From positions 26,138 through 90,137 of the forward strand of contig NZ_VLKT01000033.1 of assembly GCF_007830515.1 (NCBI RefSeq): DNA of 64,000 nt, in the 5' to 3' direction. The DNA is from Mesorhizobium tianshanense. Its GTDB lineage: Bacteria; Pseudomonadota; Alphaproteobacteria; Rhizobiales; Rhizobiaceae. The notes under the pieces are model-generated. The model was not told the origin of the DNA. It made no database searches and saw only the letters and a program-made list of their open reading frames with translations. A program made the position numbers and the translations under genes. Positions 43,589 through 52,603 of the stretch are shown piece after piece (the first letter of the stretch is position 1; each line of letters opens with the position of its first letter).

Positions 43589-44802
43589 CTGGTCTGCCTC
43601 GCGTTCGTCATCTTCAACACGCCCAATGCCACGAAGCACAGCACCGTCACCGGGAAGATGATCCAGTTCAGCATGTCCCAGCCCCAGGCATTGTAGACGG
43701 CGCCCGACATCAGTGAGGCGAAGGCGACGGAGCCGAACAGGACGAAGTCGTGAAAGCCCTGGACCTTGCCCTTTTCGGATGGCCGGTAGCTGTCAGCCAC
43801 CATGGCAGTGGCGCCGATGAAGCTGAAATTCCAGCCGAGGCCAAGCAGGATCAGCGCCGCCCAGAACTGCCATAGCGCCAGTCCCGACAGCGCCACCACG
43901 GCACAACCGATCAGCAACACAAGGCCGGTCGCGACGATCCGTTCGGCGCCGAAGCGATGGATCAGCGAGCCGGTGAAAAAGCTCGGCGCGAACATTGCCA
44001 TGACATGCCAGGAAATGCCGAGCGTGGCATCGTCCGTCGACAGGCCGCAGCCGACCATGGCCAGCGGTGCGCCGGTCATGACGAAGCTCATCAGCGCGTA
44101 GCTGCCGACGGCACAGAACAGCGCCGCCACGAAGCGCGGCCTTGTCACGATCTCGGAGAGCGGCCGCGCGTCGCCGTCGGCGATTTCCACTTTGCCCGTT
44201 GCCTTGGCCGGGATGCGCAGGAGCGACAGGATGACGGCGCCGACCGCCGCCAGAACCAGGATGGACGCGAACGAGCCGGCAAACATCACCGGCGCAAACA
44301 ATTCGCGGGTGAAGATGACGATCTGCGGCCCAAGGATGGCGGTGACGATGCCGCCGGCCAGCACGAAAGAGATGGCGCGCGCCTTGAATTCAGACGGCGC
44401 GTTGTCGGCAGCGGCGAAACGGAATTGCTGGACGAAGGCACCGCCGATGCCGATCACCAACAGGCCGAACGCGAACAGCCAAAAGCTCGCGTGGAACAGC
44501 GCCAGTGTGGCGACCAGACCACCGAGCGCGGTGACGATCGTGCCGGTCATGAAGCCGTCGCGCTGGCCGAGCCGGCGGATGATGGCGGCGGCCGGCAATG
44601 CGCCGAGCGCCACGCCGACGTTGAAGCCGGTGATCGGCGCCGTCGCCAGCGACTTGTCGGCGGCAAGCAGATAGTGCCCGGCCAACCCACCCATGGAAAT
44701 GGCGATGGGTGCGGCCGAACCGATGATTGCCTGCGAAGCGGCAAGGATGAGCGCCGTGCGGCGCGCTTCCCTGCGGGCATCGGTGATGACGATGGCGGTC
44801 AT
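43582..44802 (-). CDS. MFS transporter
   Basis: The 406-residue protein has 12 hydrophobic helices, an MFS-like start (MTAIVITDARREARRTALIL), the loop 2-3 motif RRLGQRDGFMTGTIVTALGG, and GLGWNFSFIGATAMVADSYR followed by the acidic/basic PSEKGKVQGFHDF motif. No substrate can be inferred. Its ATG overlaps the nusB stop by 4 bases, so it is co-transcribed with the rib-nus genes. Its stop codon lies in a palindromic repeat. Confidence 0.87.
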   Translation of the reverse strand: MTAIVITDARREARRTALILAASQAIIGSAAPIAISMGGLAGHYLLAADKSLATAPITGFNVGVALGALPAAAIIRRLGQRDGFMTGTIVTALGGLVATLALFHASFWLFAFGLLVIGIGGAFVQQFRFAAADNAPSEFKARAISFVLAGGIVTAILGPQIVIFTRELFAPVMFAGSFASILVLAAVGAVILSLLRIPAKATGKVEIADGDARPLSEIVTRPRFVAALFCAVGSYALMSFVMTGAPLAMVGCGLSTDDATLGISWHVMAMFAPSFFTGSLIHRFGAERIVATGLVLLIGCAVVALSGLALWQFWAALILLGLGWNFSFIGATAMVADSYRPSEKGKVQGFHDFVLFGSVAFASLMSGAVYNAWGWDMLNWIIFPVTVLCFVALGVLKMTNARQTSA

Positions 44803-45299
44803 GAAGCGTCCTTGCCACGCCCCTCGCCGCGCACCCGGCGCGACACGCGATCGAGCACCGCGTTGACCAGCTTCGGCTCGTCTTCTTCGTAAAACGCCTT
44901 GGCGATATCGACATATTCCGAAACGATGACGGCCACCGGCACGTCCTCTCGCTTCATCAGTTCGTAGACGCCGGCGCGTAGGATGGCTCGCAGCGTCGAA
45001 TCGAGCCTGGACAACGGCCAGTCCTCGGTCAGCGCCTGGCGGATGATCGGATCGATGGTCTTCTGGTTCTCGACCACGCCCGCGAGGATGGCGCGAAACC
45101 ATTGCGCGTCCGCCTCGCGATAGAGCGCGCCGTCGACTTCCTTGCCAAGCCTGAATGCTTCGTATTCGGCGGTGATCTCGAAGATGCCGCTGCCGGCCAC
45201 ATCCATCTGGTAGAGCGCCTGCACGGCGGCCAGACGGGCAGCGCCACGCTTGTTGGCGTGGCGTGTCGCGGGTTGGCCGGGTGATGCGGGTTCGCTCAC
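44799..45299 (-). CDS. nusB: Transcription antitermination factor NusB
   Basis: The 166-residue protein has the NusB core: RGAARLAAVQALYQMDVAGS, a middle helical region and KREDVPVAVIVSEYVDIAKA. It binds boxA RNA with S10 to support rRNA transcription. The ATG overlaps the ribH stop by 4 bases, the ribH-nusB arrangement common in proteobacteria. It also overlaps the downstream MFS gene. Confidence 0.95.
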   Translation of the reverse strand: MSEPASPGQPATRHANKRGAARLAAVQALYQMDVAGSGIFEITAEYEAFRLGKEVDGALYREADAQWFRAILAGVVENQKTIDPIIRQALTEDWPLSRLDSTLRAILRAGVYELMKREDVPVAVIVSEYVDIAKAFYEEDEPKLVNAVLDRVSRRVRGEGRGKDAS

Positions 45300-45790
45300 G
45301 GTCGCTCTCCCAGCTGTTGCTTCAGGGCAATCATAGTCAGCGCCGCGCGCGCGGCAAAGCCGCCCTTGTCGCCCTCCGAACGCCTGGCCCGCGTCCAGGC
45401 CTGCTCGTCATTTTCGGTGGTCAGGATGCCGTTGCCGATGCAGACCGCTTCCTGCACGGAGAGGTCCATCAGGGCACGGCTGGATTCATTGGCGACGATG
45501 TCGAAATGATAGGTGTCACCGCGCACGACGGTGCCGAGGGCGACAAAGCCGTCATAGCTCGGCCCGCCTTCGGCGGCGCCGTCGAGCGCGAAGGAAATCA
45601 CCGCGGGAATTTCGAGCGAACCCGGAACGGTGACGACATCGTATGTCGCGCCCGCTTCCTCGAGCGCGCTTGTCGCGCCTTCCAGCAGCGCGTCGGCAAG
45701 ATCGTCGTGGAAGCGCGCCTCGATGACAAGAAGGTGGGCCTTCTTCTTCGGGCGGATGAACGCTTTGCCGTGTTGGGATGTGCCAGCCAT
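45296..45790 (-). CDS. ribH: 6,7-dimethyl-8-ribityllumazine synthase
   Basis: The 164-residue protein has HLLVIEARFHDDLADALLEG, VPGSLEIPAVISFALDG, GFVALGTVVRGDTYHFDIVA with the catalytic histidine, and VQEAVCIGNGILTTENDEQA. It makes lumazine from the ribityl pyrimidine and dihydroxybutanone phosphate. It precedes nusB. An unrelated orphan gene separates it from ribE upstream, with 105 bases between. Confidence 0.95.
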   Translation of the reverse strand: MAGTSQHGKAFIRPKKKAHLLVIEARFHDDLADALLEGATSALEEAGATYDVVTVPGSLEIPAVISFALDGAAEGGPSYDGFVALGTVVRGDTYHFDIVANESSRALMDLSVQEAVCIGNGILTTENDEQAWTRARRSEGDKGGFAARAALTMIALKQQLGERP

Positions 45791-45895
45791 AAATGTCTCC
45801 GGGGATCGCCGGTGACTTAGGCCGAAGCGGCCGCATTCGCAAGCTTTGTCCGAAAGGCTAGGTCCGATTTCCCGGCGGCGGCTGGGTCCACCGAG

Positions 45896-46267
45896 TTAGA
45901 CCGCTCGCCGCCCCTGCTGAACGACAAAGATCATGATGTCGTTAAACATGTCTTCAATGGAAGCGTGGTCACGCCCGGCGTTGCTAAGATCGCTGACAAG
46001 CTCCAAAACAGAACCTATCTCGATAGCACGATGGATGCGCGCGACATGGCTCAACCCAATAATAGAAATGTTCCGCACATCCGGATTGGGATGGCGCGGG
46101 TATTTTAGGCAGACATCCTGCGCGAAATACCAATCGTCGTGCTGCGATATGCTGAGAATAGCCTGGACCTGCTCATGCACATCACCGTAAAGTAGGTCCT
46201 TATAGGTCTTCGAACTGTCGAGATCCCTAACCCCTTCATAGACAAGGTTTTCAGGGTCATCGATCAA
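45896..46267 (-). CDS. Orphan protein inside the riboflavin operon, possibly HEAT-like (123 residues)
   Basis: The acidic soluble protein starts MIDDPENLVYEGVRDLDSSK and has helical pairs (HEQVQAILSISQHDDWYFAQ, NPDVRNISIIGLSHVARIHR) that resemble a short HEAT-repeat unit. Codon use is richer in A+T than in flanking rib genes. It has no rib-related motif. It lies in the same direction as ribE and ribH, so it breaks their usual adjacency and may be a late insertion. It could be a toxin-immunity-like orphan, but there is no toxin beside it; no function is claimed. Confidence 0.7.
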   Translation of the reverse strand: MIDDPENLVYEGVRDLDSSKTYKDLLYGDVHEQVQAILSISQHDDWYFAQDVCLKYPRHPNPDVRNISIIGLSHVARIHRAIEIGSVLELVSDLSNAGRDHASIEDMFNDIMIFVVQQGRRAV

Positions 46268-46312
46268 TTTGATGCCTTAAGGACGGCTAGAGGCATATCC
46301 ATCATCTGACGG

Positions 46313-46930
46313 CTATAGGCCTTCCTTCGCCGCCTCCGCCAAGCGCGCCGCATAGCGGGCCATTGTGTCGATTTCCAGGTTTACCCGGTCGCCGACCTGG
46401 CGTTCGCCCCAGGTGGTCACCGTCAGCGAGTGATGGATCAGCAGCACGTCAAAGCGCGTGCCTTCGACCTTGTTGACGGTGAGCGAGGTGCCGTCGAGCG
46501 CGACGGAGCCCTTTGGCGCGATGAATTTGGCCAGCTCGCGCGGCGCTTCCAGCGTGAAGCGCACGGCGTCGCCTTCCTCCTTGCGCGCCACGATCTCGGC
46601 CATGCCGTCGACATGGCCCGATACAATGTGGCCGCCGAGCTCGTCGCCGATCTTCAGCGCCCGCTCCAGATTGATCCTCGTGCCGGATTTCCAGCCCATG
46701 GCTGTCGTCAGCCTGAGCGCCTCTTCCCAGGCCTCGACCTCGAACCAGCGTGCATTGGCGCCGCTTTCCGGCAGCGCCGTCACCGTCAGGCAGACGCCGC
46801 CGCAGGAAATCGAGGCACCGATGGCGATGGTCTGCGGGTCATAGGCGGTGTCGATGCGCAGGCCGACGCCCTCTCTCAGCGGCTTCACGGCAGCAACGGT
46901 GCCGACATCGGTGACAATCCCGGTGAACAT
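46313..46930 (-). CDS. ribE: Riboflavin synthase alpha chain
   Basis: The 205-residue protein shows the tandem lumazine-binding repeats: MFTGIVTDVGTVAAV with SCGGVCLTVTAL, then GGHIVSGHVDGMAEIVARKE with SVALDGTSLTVNKVEG. It dismutates two lumazines into riboflavin, complementing RibH and RibD. A palindromic repeat separates it from ribD. Confidence 0.94.
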   Translation of the reverse strand: MFTGIVTDVGTVAAVKPLREGVGLRIDTAYDPQTIAIGASISCGGVCLTVTALPESGANARWFEVEAWEEALRLTTAMGWKSGTRINLERALKIGDELGGHIVSGHVDGMAEIVARKEEGDAVRFTLEAPRELAKFIAPKGSVALDGTSLTVNKVEGTRFDVLLIHHSLTVTTWGERQVGDRVNLEIDTMARYAARLAEAAKEGL

Positions 46931-46951
46931 CAGGCTCTATCTTTCAGTTTG

Positions 46952-46997
46952 ACCATGATCCTGTCCAAAAACCGGTTCCCACTTTTGGGATCATGGT
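46952..46997. repeat. Palindromic repeat overlapping the ribD stop codon
   Basis: ACCATGATCC (46952-46961) pairs with GGATCATGGT (46988-46997), with an inner CCAAAA/TTTTGG. The right arm carries the TCA that is the ribD stop codon on the minus strand. Confidence 0.7.
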
Positions 46998-48118
46998 TTT
47001 ATCCACTCGGCATAGCTGTCTTCGCCGAAACGCATGTCGCGCAATTTGCGAAATCCTGCCGGGATATGATTGGCGTCGATGGGCGATGCAATGCCGCCCT
47101 TGCCGATCGGCTCCTGCCCCTGGAACAGCACGATGCGGTCGACCAGCCCTTCGGCGAGGAAGGCCTTGGCCACCTTGGCACCACCCTCGACCAGCACGCT
47201 CGCCATGCCGAGCGCGGCCAGATCCTCGAGCAGTTCCGGCAGCGCGATATCGCCTTCATACGTCTCGGTGCCGATGAAACGCACGCCGGCGCGTTCGAGC
47301 GCGGCCCGCCGGTGCGGATCGGCTTCGGCGCAGGCGGCGACATAAAGTGGAACCCGGTCGACGCCGGCGACCAGTTTCGACGTCTCCGGCAGCCTGATCT
47401 GGCGGTCGAGCACGATGCGCGCCGGCGAACGGTTCTCCAGCCCCGGCAACCGCACCGTCAGCGCAGGATCATCCTCCAGCGCCGTGCCGATGCCGATCAA
47501 TATGCCGTCGGCCTCGGCCCGCATCAGATAGACTTCGCGCCGGGCGATGTCACCGGTGATCGAAACCTGCCCCTCGCCTTCCACGCCGATCTTGCCGTCG
47601 TTGGAAAGCGCAAGTTTCAGAATCACTTCCGGGCGCTTTTTGAGAGATCGAATCATGTAGCCGGCCATCTGCTCGGCGGCCTCGGCAGCGAGCACCTTTT
47701 CGACCACCTCGACACCGGCAGCGCGCAGGATGGCGTAACCCTCGCCGGACACGCGTGGATCGGGGTCGCTCGCCGCCCCGACCACCCGCGCGACGCCGGC
47801 ATTGACCAGTGCGTTGGCGCAAGGTGGTGTGCGGCCGTGATGAGCGCAGGGCTCCAGCGTGACATAGGCGGTGGCGCCGCGTGCGAGTTCGCCGGCCTCG
47901 GCCAACGCCTCGGTCTCGGCATGCGGCCGGCCGCCGACAGCGGTGACGCCGGTGCCGACGATCATCGGTCCGGTGGCGTCGTCGCGTACGATCAGCGTGC
48001 CGACCGAGGGATTGGTCGAGGTCCGCCCGGCGTTCTTCCGCGACAGCCTGAGGGCCGCCGCCATGAAGCGGCGATCAAGAACCTCTTGTTCGGCTTGGCT
48101 GCGCCCGGACCCCGCCAT
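46991..48118 (-). CDS. ribD: Bifunctional riboflavin biosynthesis deaminase/reductase RibD
   Basis: The 375-residue protein has an N-terminal zinc deaminase domain (HAETEALAEAG and EPCAHHGRTPPCANAL with the Zn ligands) and a C-terminal reductase domain (ILKLALSNDGKIGVEGEGQV, SITGDIAR, FLAEGLVDRIVLFQGQ). It carries out the deamination and reduction steps of riboflavin synthesis. Its start lies just after the nrdR stop (2 bases). Confidence 0.95.
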   Translation of the reverse strand: MAGSGRSQAEQEVLDRRFMAAALRLSRKNAGRTSTNPSVGTLIVRDDATGPMIVGTGVTAVGGRPHAETEALAEAGELARGATAYVTLEPCAHHGRTPPCANALVNAGVARVVGAASDPDPRVSGEGYAILRAAGVEVVEKVLAAEAAEQMAGYMIRSLKKRPEVILKLALSNDGKIGVEGEGQVSITGDIARREVYLMRAEADGILIGIGTALEDDPALTVRLPGLENRSPARIVLDRQIRLPETSKLVAGVDRVPLYVAACAEADPHRRAALERAGVRFIGTETYEGDIALPELLEDLAALGMASVLVEGGAKVAKAFLAEGLVDRIVLFQGQEPIGKGGIASPIDANHIPAGFRKLRDMRFGEDSYAEWIKP

Positions 48119-48120
48119 GC

Positions 48121-48597
48121 TCAGCCGCCGTCCTCTTCCTTGAGCTCGTCACCCTTCAGTTCACCCAGCACGTCGTGGAAATCCTTGGCCTCGCGGAAAT
48201 TGCGATAGACCGAGGCGAAGCGCACATAGGCGACATCGTCGAGCGACTTCAGCGCCTCCATCACCAGGCGACCGACTTCGCCCGAGGCGACTTCGGTCTC
48301 ACCCGAGCTTTCGAGCTGGCGCACGATGCCGGTCACCGCGCGGTCGATGCGCTCGGGATCGACATTGCGCTTGCGCACCGCGATCTCCACCGAGCGCAGC
48401 AGCTTGTCACGATCGAACGGCACCTTGCGGCCGGATTTTTTAACGACGACGAGATCGCGCAACTGCACGCGCTCGAAGGTGGTGAAGCGACCGCCGCAAT
48501 CGGGGCAGACGCGCCGCCGGCGGATCGCCGCGCCGTCTTCGGCGGGGCGCGAATCCTTCACCTGCGTATCTTCGGACTGGCAGTAGGGACAGCGCAT
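48121..48597 (-). CDS. nrdR: Transcriptional repressor NrdR
   Basis: The 158-residue protein has an N-terminal zinc ribbon (MRCPYCQSEDTQVKDSRPAE ... RVCPDCGGRFTTFERVQLRD) and an ATP-cone domain (VVVKKSGRKVPFDRDKLLRS). It represses ribonucleotide reductase genes in response to (d)ATP. It directly precedes ribD, as in many proteobacteria. Confidence 0.95.
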   Translation of the reverse strand: MRCPYCQSEDTQVKDSRPAEDGAAIRRRRVCPDCGGRFTTFERVQLRDLVVVKKSGRKVPFDRDKLLRSVEIAVRKRNVDPERIDRAVTGIVRQLESSGETEVASGEVGRLVMEALKSLDDVAYVRFASVYRNFREAKDFHDVLGELKGDELKEEDGG

Positions 48598-48746
48598 GGA
48601 AGGCCTTCGGTTCGCGATTCTCGTGGAGCGAAAGGCTTAGAGGTTTTTGCCGCGATGGCAAAGTATCGGTGAAAGCCTCTCGCGCCTCAGAGATAGCGAG
48701 GCGCGCGGAAAATTGCCAGCATCATCCCAGACGGCAATACCGGCGA

Positions 48747-49355
48747 TTACGGTGCGACGTCACCGGTCGGGAAGCCGCATGATACGCCGAGGCTGCGATA
48801 GGCCTTGGTGAAGCCGTCCATCGATACCGTCGCGACCGGCTTGTCGGCGAATGTGACATCGAGTGCGCTGGCACGGCGCATGGCCCGCAGCAGCGCCAGG
48901 CTGGTCTCGGTCTTGTTGTTCATCATCCACTGTCCGCCGCCATCCGAAATGGCATTGACGGTCGCCTTGACCTTGCCGTTGGCGTCGCCGAACACCGCCG
49001 GAATGTTCTCGCCAGTCGGCAGTTCCTTGTTTTTCAAGGCGATGACAAGGGTCGGATAGCCGTCGGGCGGCAATGCATCGCCGTTCGAGATGGCGAGCGT
49101 CAGGGTACCGCTGGTACCGCTCGCGTCGAGAAAGGCGGTCGAGGCGGCGCAGGTCTTGCGCACATCCTGGCCGGTGTCGACCTCGTCGACGATGGTGGAC
49201 CACGTGCCGAAGGTCTCCATCTTGGGCGCCGCCTGGGCGGGCGCATCCTGGGTGGACGCGGCCTGCGCCAAGGCGAACCCGGATAGCGGCAAGGGGCTCA
49301 CCGTGGCGAGCGCAGCAAGAGCGCCAAAGCCGGCAAGGCGGAAAATTCGCGTCAT
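48747..49355 (-). CDS. Invasion-associated locus B (IalB)-like periplasmic protein
   Basis: The 202-residue protein has a signal peptide (MTRIFRLAGFGALAALATVS ... ALAQA) and an IalB-like mature domain: FGTWSTIVDEVDTGQDVRKT and a C-terminal GFTKAYRSLGVSCGFP with two conserved cysteines. The ATG at 49355 has AAGGAG at a good distance; an in-frame TTG is too near it. The family occurs across rhizobia and Bartonella; the function outside invasion assays is unclear. It lies between nrdR and glyA. Confidence 0.7.
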   Translation of the reverse strand: MTRIFRLAGFGALAALATVSPLPLSGFALAQAASTQDAPAQAAPKMETFGTWSTIVDEVDTGQDVRKTCAASTAFLDASGTSGTLTLAISNGDALPPDGYPTLVIALKNKELPTGENIPAVFGDANGKVKATVNAISDGGGQWMMNNKTETSLALLRAMRRASALDVTFADKPVATVSMDGFTKAYRSLGVSCGFPTGDVAP

Positions 49356-49422
49356 CGTCAAGGCTCCTTGTCCGAACCGCCCATTTCTGTCCGGCCGATA
49401 AGGGGTGACGGCCTGTGTCAGG

Positions 49423-50736
49423 TCAACCGAGGTATGGATAGAGCGGAAAACGATCCGTCAACGCCTGCACCTTCGCCTTCACCGCTGCCTCGACGGCTGC
49501 ATTGCCTTCGTCGGAATTCGCGGCCTTGAGCCCGTCCAGCACCTCGGCGATCAGCTTGCCGATCTCGCGGAACTCGGCTTGGCCGAAGCCACGCGTGGTG
49601 CCGGCCGGCGTGCCGAGCCGCACGCCCGAGGTGACGAACGGCTTTTCGGGATCGAAAGGAATGCCGTTCTTGTTGCATGTGATGTTGGCGCGGCCAAGCG
49701 CTGCCTCGGCACGCTTGCCGGTGGCGTTCTTGGGCCTGAGGTCGACCAGCATCAGATGATTGTCGGTGCCGCCGGACACGATGTCGAGGCCTGTCTCCTG
49801 CAGGCTGGACGCAAGCGCCTTGGCATTGGCGGCGACGCTCTCGGCATAGATCTTGAAGCTTGGCTTCAGTGCCTCGCCCAGCGCCACCGCCTTGGCGGCG
49901 ATGACATGCATCAGCGGCCCGCCCTGCAGGCCCGGAAACACGGCCGAATTCATCTTCTTGGCGATGTCCTCGTCGTTGCACAGGATCATGCCGCCGCGTG
50001 GGCCGCGCAGCGATTTGTGCGTGGTGGTGGTCACCACATGGGCATATGGCAGCGGCGACGGATGCACGCCGCCGGCGACCAAGCCGGCGATGTGGGCCAT
50101 GTCGACCATCAGATAGGCGCCGATCGAGTCGGCGATCTCGCGAAAGCGCTTCCAGTCCCAGACGCGCGAATAGGCGGTGCCGCCGGCCAGGATCAGCTTC
50201 GGCCTGGTCTCGTGGGCGGTCTTCTCGATCGCATCCATGTCGAGCAGATGATCGTCCCTGCGCACGCCGTAGGAGACGACCTTGAACCATTTGCCGCTCA
50301 TGTTGACCGGCGAGCCATGGGTCAGATGCCCGCCCGAGTTCAGGTCGAGCCCCATGAAGGTGTCGCCGGGCTGCAGCAGCGCCAGGAACACCGCCTGGTT
50401 CATCTGGCTGCCGGAATTCGGCTGGACGTTGGCGAAATTGCAGCCGAACAGTTTCTTGGCGCGCTCGATCGCCAGTTCCTCGGCCACGTCGACGAACTGG
50501 CAGCCGCCATAGTAGCGCTTGCCCGGATAGCCCTCGGCGTATTTGTTGGTCATGATCGACCCTTGCGCCTCCAGCACGGCGCGGGAGACGATGTTTTCCG
50601 ACGCGATCAGCTCGATCTCGTGGCGCTGGCGGCCGAGTTCGTTGCGGATCGCGCCGAAAATCTCCGGATCGGCATCGGCCAGCGTGGTTTCGAAGAAGGA
50701 TTCGAATTTGTTCGACACTGCCGCTGCTGTTGCCAT
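49423..50736 (-). CDS. glyA: Serine hydroxymethyltransferase
   Basis: The 437-residue PLP enzyme has IELIASENIVSRAVLEAQGS, the PLP lysine in TTTHKSLRGPRGGMIL, GGTDNHLMLVDLRPKNATGK and GVRLGTPAGTTRGF. It interconverts serine and glycine with tetrahydrofolate. The gene is 68 bases from the IalB-like gene. A 119-base leader upstream separates it from the antiporter gene; no glycine riboswitch pattern is seen. Confidence 0.96.
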   Translation of the reverse strand: MATAAAVSNKFESFFETTLADADPEIFGAIRNELGRQRHEIELIASENIVSRAVLEAQGSIMTNKYAEGYPGKRYYGGCQFVDVAEELAIERAKKLFGCNFANVQPNSGSQMNQAVFLALLQPGDTFMGLDLNSGGHLTHGSPVNMSGKWFKVVSYGVRRDDHLLDMDAIEKTAHETRPKLILAGGTAYSRVWDWKRFREIADSIGAYLMVDMAHIAGLVAGGVHPSPLPYAHVVTTTTHKSLRGPRGGMILCNDEDIAKKMNSAVFPGLQGGPLMHVIAAKAVALGEALKPSFKIYAESVAANAKALASSLQETGLDIVSGGTDNHLMLVDLRPKNATGKRAEAALGRANITCNKNGIPFDPEKPFVTSGVRLGTPAGTTRGFGQAEFREIGKLIAEVLDGLKAANSDEGNAAVEAAVKAKVQALTDRFPLYPYLG

Positions 50737-50855
50737 GGCTTGCTATCCTTGAGGTCCGGGGGGTCTGCCGCGCCATTAACACAGTTGCTCTCGCCCCGCC
50801 ACGTTTGCAGCGCGAAATTTGCTGGCCGGATTGCGGCAGCGCGGGTCCGCGGTTG

Positions 50856-52496
50856 CTATTTCCGCGCCTGCCGGCCCTTCAGCAGGGCCTCGGTGAGGGT
50901 GATCTCGGTAAACAGCGCCCGCATCGTATGATCGTTGATTTCGCGGCTGCGAAACATGGCACGCACGGCTGTACGCTCTGCCTCGATGCCAGCGAGGCGC
51001 AACTCGAGTTCCAGCCGCCCGGCTTCGCGGGCCTCGGCGCGCGCTTCATCGGCCTCGTCGGACGCTGCGATGCGGCGCCGGTAGCCGGCGACGATGCTGT
51101 CGGCTATCGCCAGCCGGGCGCCGGCCTCCTCCCCTTCGGCGCCGTCATTGGCTATGCTCTCGATGCGGGCAATGGCCGCGTTGGCCGCGCCGACGCGCGC
51201 CAGCCGCCCCTCGGCCGCCCCTGGATCCTCGCCCGGCTCGACCAGCCCGCGCGCGATCTTCGGCAACGCAAGGCTGGCGATAGCCAGCGAGCAGATGATG
51301 ACGCCGGCGGCGAGGAAGATGACAACATCGCGAGCCGGAAAGGGTGAACCGTCCGGCATGGCGAGCGGCAGCGACAGGATGCCGGCCAGCGTTATCGCGC
51401 CGCGCACGCCGGCCACCGAACCGGCGAGCCGCACGCGCAGGCCGAACGGCTCGGCCTTGCGCTTGCCGAGCCGCGCGGCAAGGCGCGCCGCGATGTCGCC
51501 GACCCAGATCCACAGGCAACGCAGGCCGATCAGGCACAGCGTCAAGACCAGCACCGTGGCGACCGGCTCGATGAGCCAATGCCGGCTGGTGAGTTCGGGC
51601 GGTACCTTGCGGATGATGTCGGGAAGCTGCAGGCCAAGCAGGATGAAGAGCGCGCCGTTGAAGACGAAGGACAGCGTCGTCCACAGCGACATCGTCTGCA
51701 TGCGCGCCGAAACTCCGAGGAAACGGAAAATTCCTGCACCGCCGGTCAGCAGACCGGCGGTGACCGCCGCCAGGATGCCCGAGGCTTCGAAATGTTCCGC
51801 GCCGAGATAGGCGACGAAAGGCAGCAAGATCATGATCAGCACCTGCGCCTCGGCCGGAACGCCGCCGATGCGGTTCAGCAGTTGCAGCGCCTTGGCGGCA
51901 ACGAACAGTGCCACCACGCCGGCCAGGATGCCGACTGCCACGGCGTAGAGGAAACTCAGGGATGCGGCGGCGAAGGAAAAGCTGCCAGTCAACGCCGCCG
52001 CCACGGCGAAGCGGAACATGACCAGCCCTGACGCGTCGTTGAGCAGCGACTCGCCTTCCAGAATGTGCATCAGCCGCGCCGGAACCACATTCTTGTCAAC
52101 GATCGAGGACACGGCCACCGCATCGGTCGGCGACAGCACCGCGGCAAGCGCGAAAGCGACGACGAGCGGAACGCTCGGCACCAGCCAGTGCAAGGCGTAG
52201 CCGAAGCCGACGATGGTGAAGAAGACCAGCCCGATGGCAAGGTCGAGGATCGGCCCGCGCAGCGCCAGCAACTCGCGCTTCGGCGCGCCATAGGCGTCGC
52301 CGAACAGCAGTGGCGGGATGAACACCAGCAGGAAAAGCTCGGGATCGATCTCGACATGGATGCCGCGCACCGGCCAAGCGAGTGCGGCCCCTATGGCAAT
52401 CTGCAGCACCGGCAACGGCACCCGCACCAGCCGGACCAGCGCGCCGGAAACCGCGACGAAGACGAGCACGATCAGGATGAAGATGGCGACTTGCAT
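50856..52496 (-). CDS. Na+/H+ antiporter, CPA1 (NhaP-like) family
   Basis: The 546-residue protein has about 12 helices: a start MQVAIFILIVLVFVAVSGAL, then ALAAVLSPTDAVAVSSIVDK and GESLLNDASGLVMFRFAVAA, the CPA1 catalytic motif with the ND pair. A C-terminal soluble helical domain (about residues 440-546, rich in A, E and R) follows, as in bacterial sodium/proton exchangers. It should export sodium or other monovalent cations in exchange for protons. Confidence 0.9.
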   Translation of the reverse strand: MQVAIFILIVLVFVAVSGALVRLVRVPLPVLQIAIGAALAWPVRGIHVEIDPELFLLVFIPPLLFGDAYGAPKRELLALRGPILDLAIGLVFFTIVGFGYALHWLVPSVPLVVAFALAAVLSPTDAVAVSSIVDKNVVPARLMHILEGESLLNDASGLVMFRFAVAAALTGSFSFAAASLSFLYAVAVGILAGVVALFVAAKALQLLNRIGGVPAEAQVLIMILLPFVAYLGAEHFEASGILAAVTAGLLTGGAGIFRFLGVSARMQTMSLWTTLSFVFNGALFILLGLQLPDIIRKVPPELTSRHWLIEPVATVLVLTLCLIGLRCLWIWVGDIAARLAARLGKRKAEPFGLRVRLAGSVAGVRGAITLAGILSLPLAMPDGSPFPARDVVIFLAAGVIICSLAIASLALPKIARGLVEPGEDPGAAEGRLARVGAANAAIARIESIANDGAEGEEAGARLAIADSIVAGYRRRIAASDEADEARAEAREAGRLELELRLAGIEAERTAVRAMFRSREINDHTMRALFTEITLTEALLKGRQARK

Positions 52497-52555
52497 GGCC
52501 TGTACCGAACGGCGCTTTCCGACCCCTGCGCAAAGCGCGCCCTCCAGCCGGATAC

Positions 52556-52584
52556 AAAAAGGCCGCCTTCACCGGCGGCCTTTT
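52556..52584 (-). terminator. Bidirectional-looking terminator after ldtP
   Basis: GGCCGCC (52561-52567) pairs with GGCGGCC (52574-52580), flanked by A5 and T4. The minus strand reads into TTTTTG, so it ends the L,D-transpeptidase gene. Confidence 0.8.
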
Positions 52585-52603
52585 CAGAAACAAGATCAGT
52601 CGC

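Noticed and set aside
45791..45895. FMN riboswitch ahead of ribH
   Set aside because: The gap is only 105 bases, too short for an FMN element, and its conserved boxes are absent.
46430..48208. Long open frame on the plus strand opposite ribE and ribD
   Set aside because: Same reason: antisense to recognised enzymes, biased composition, no ribosome-binding site.
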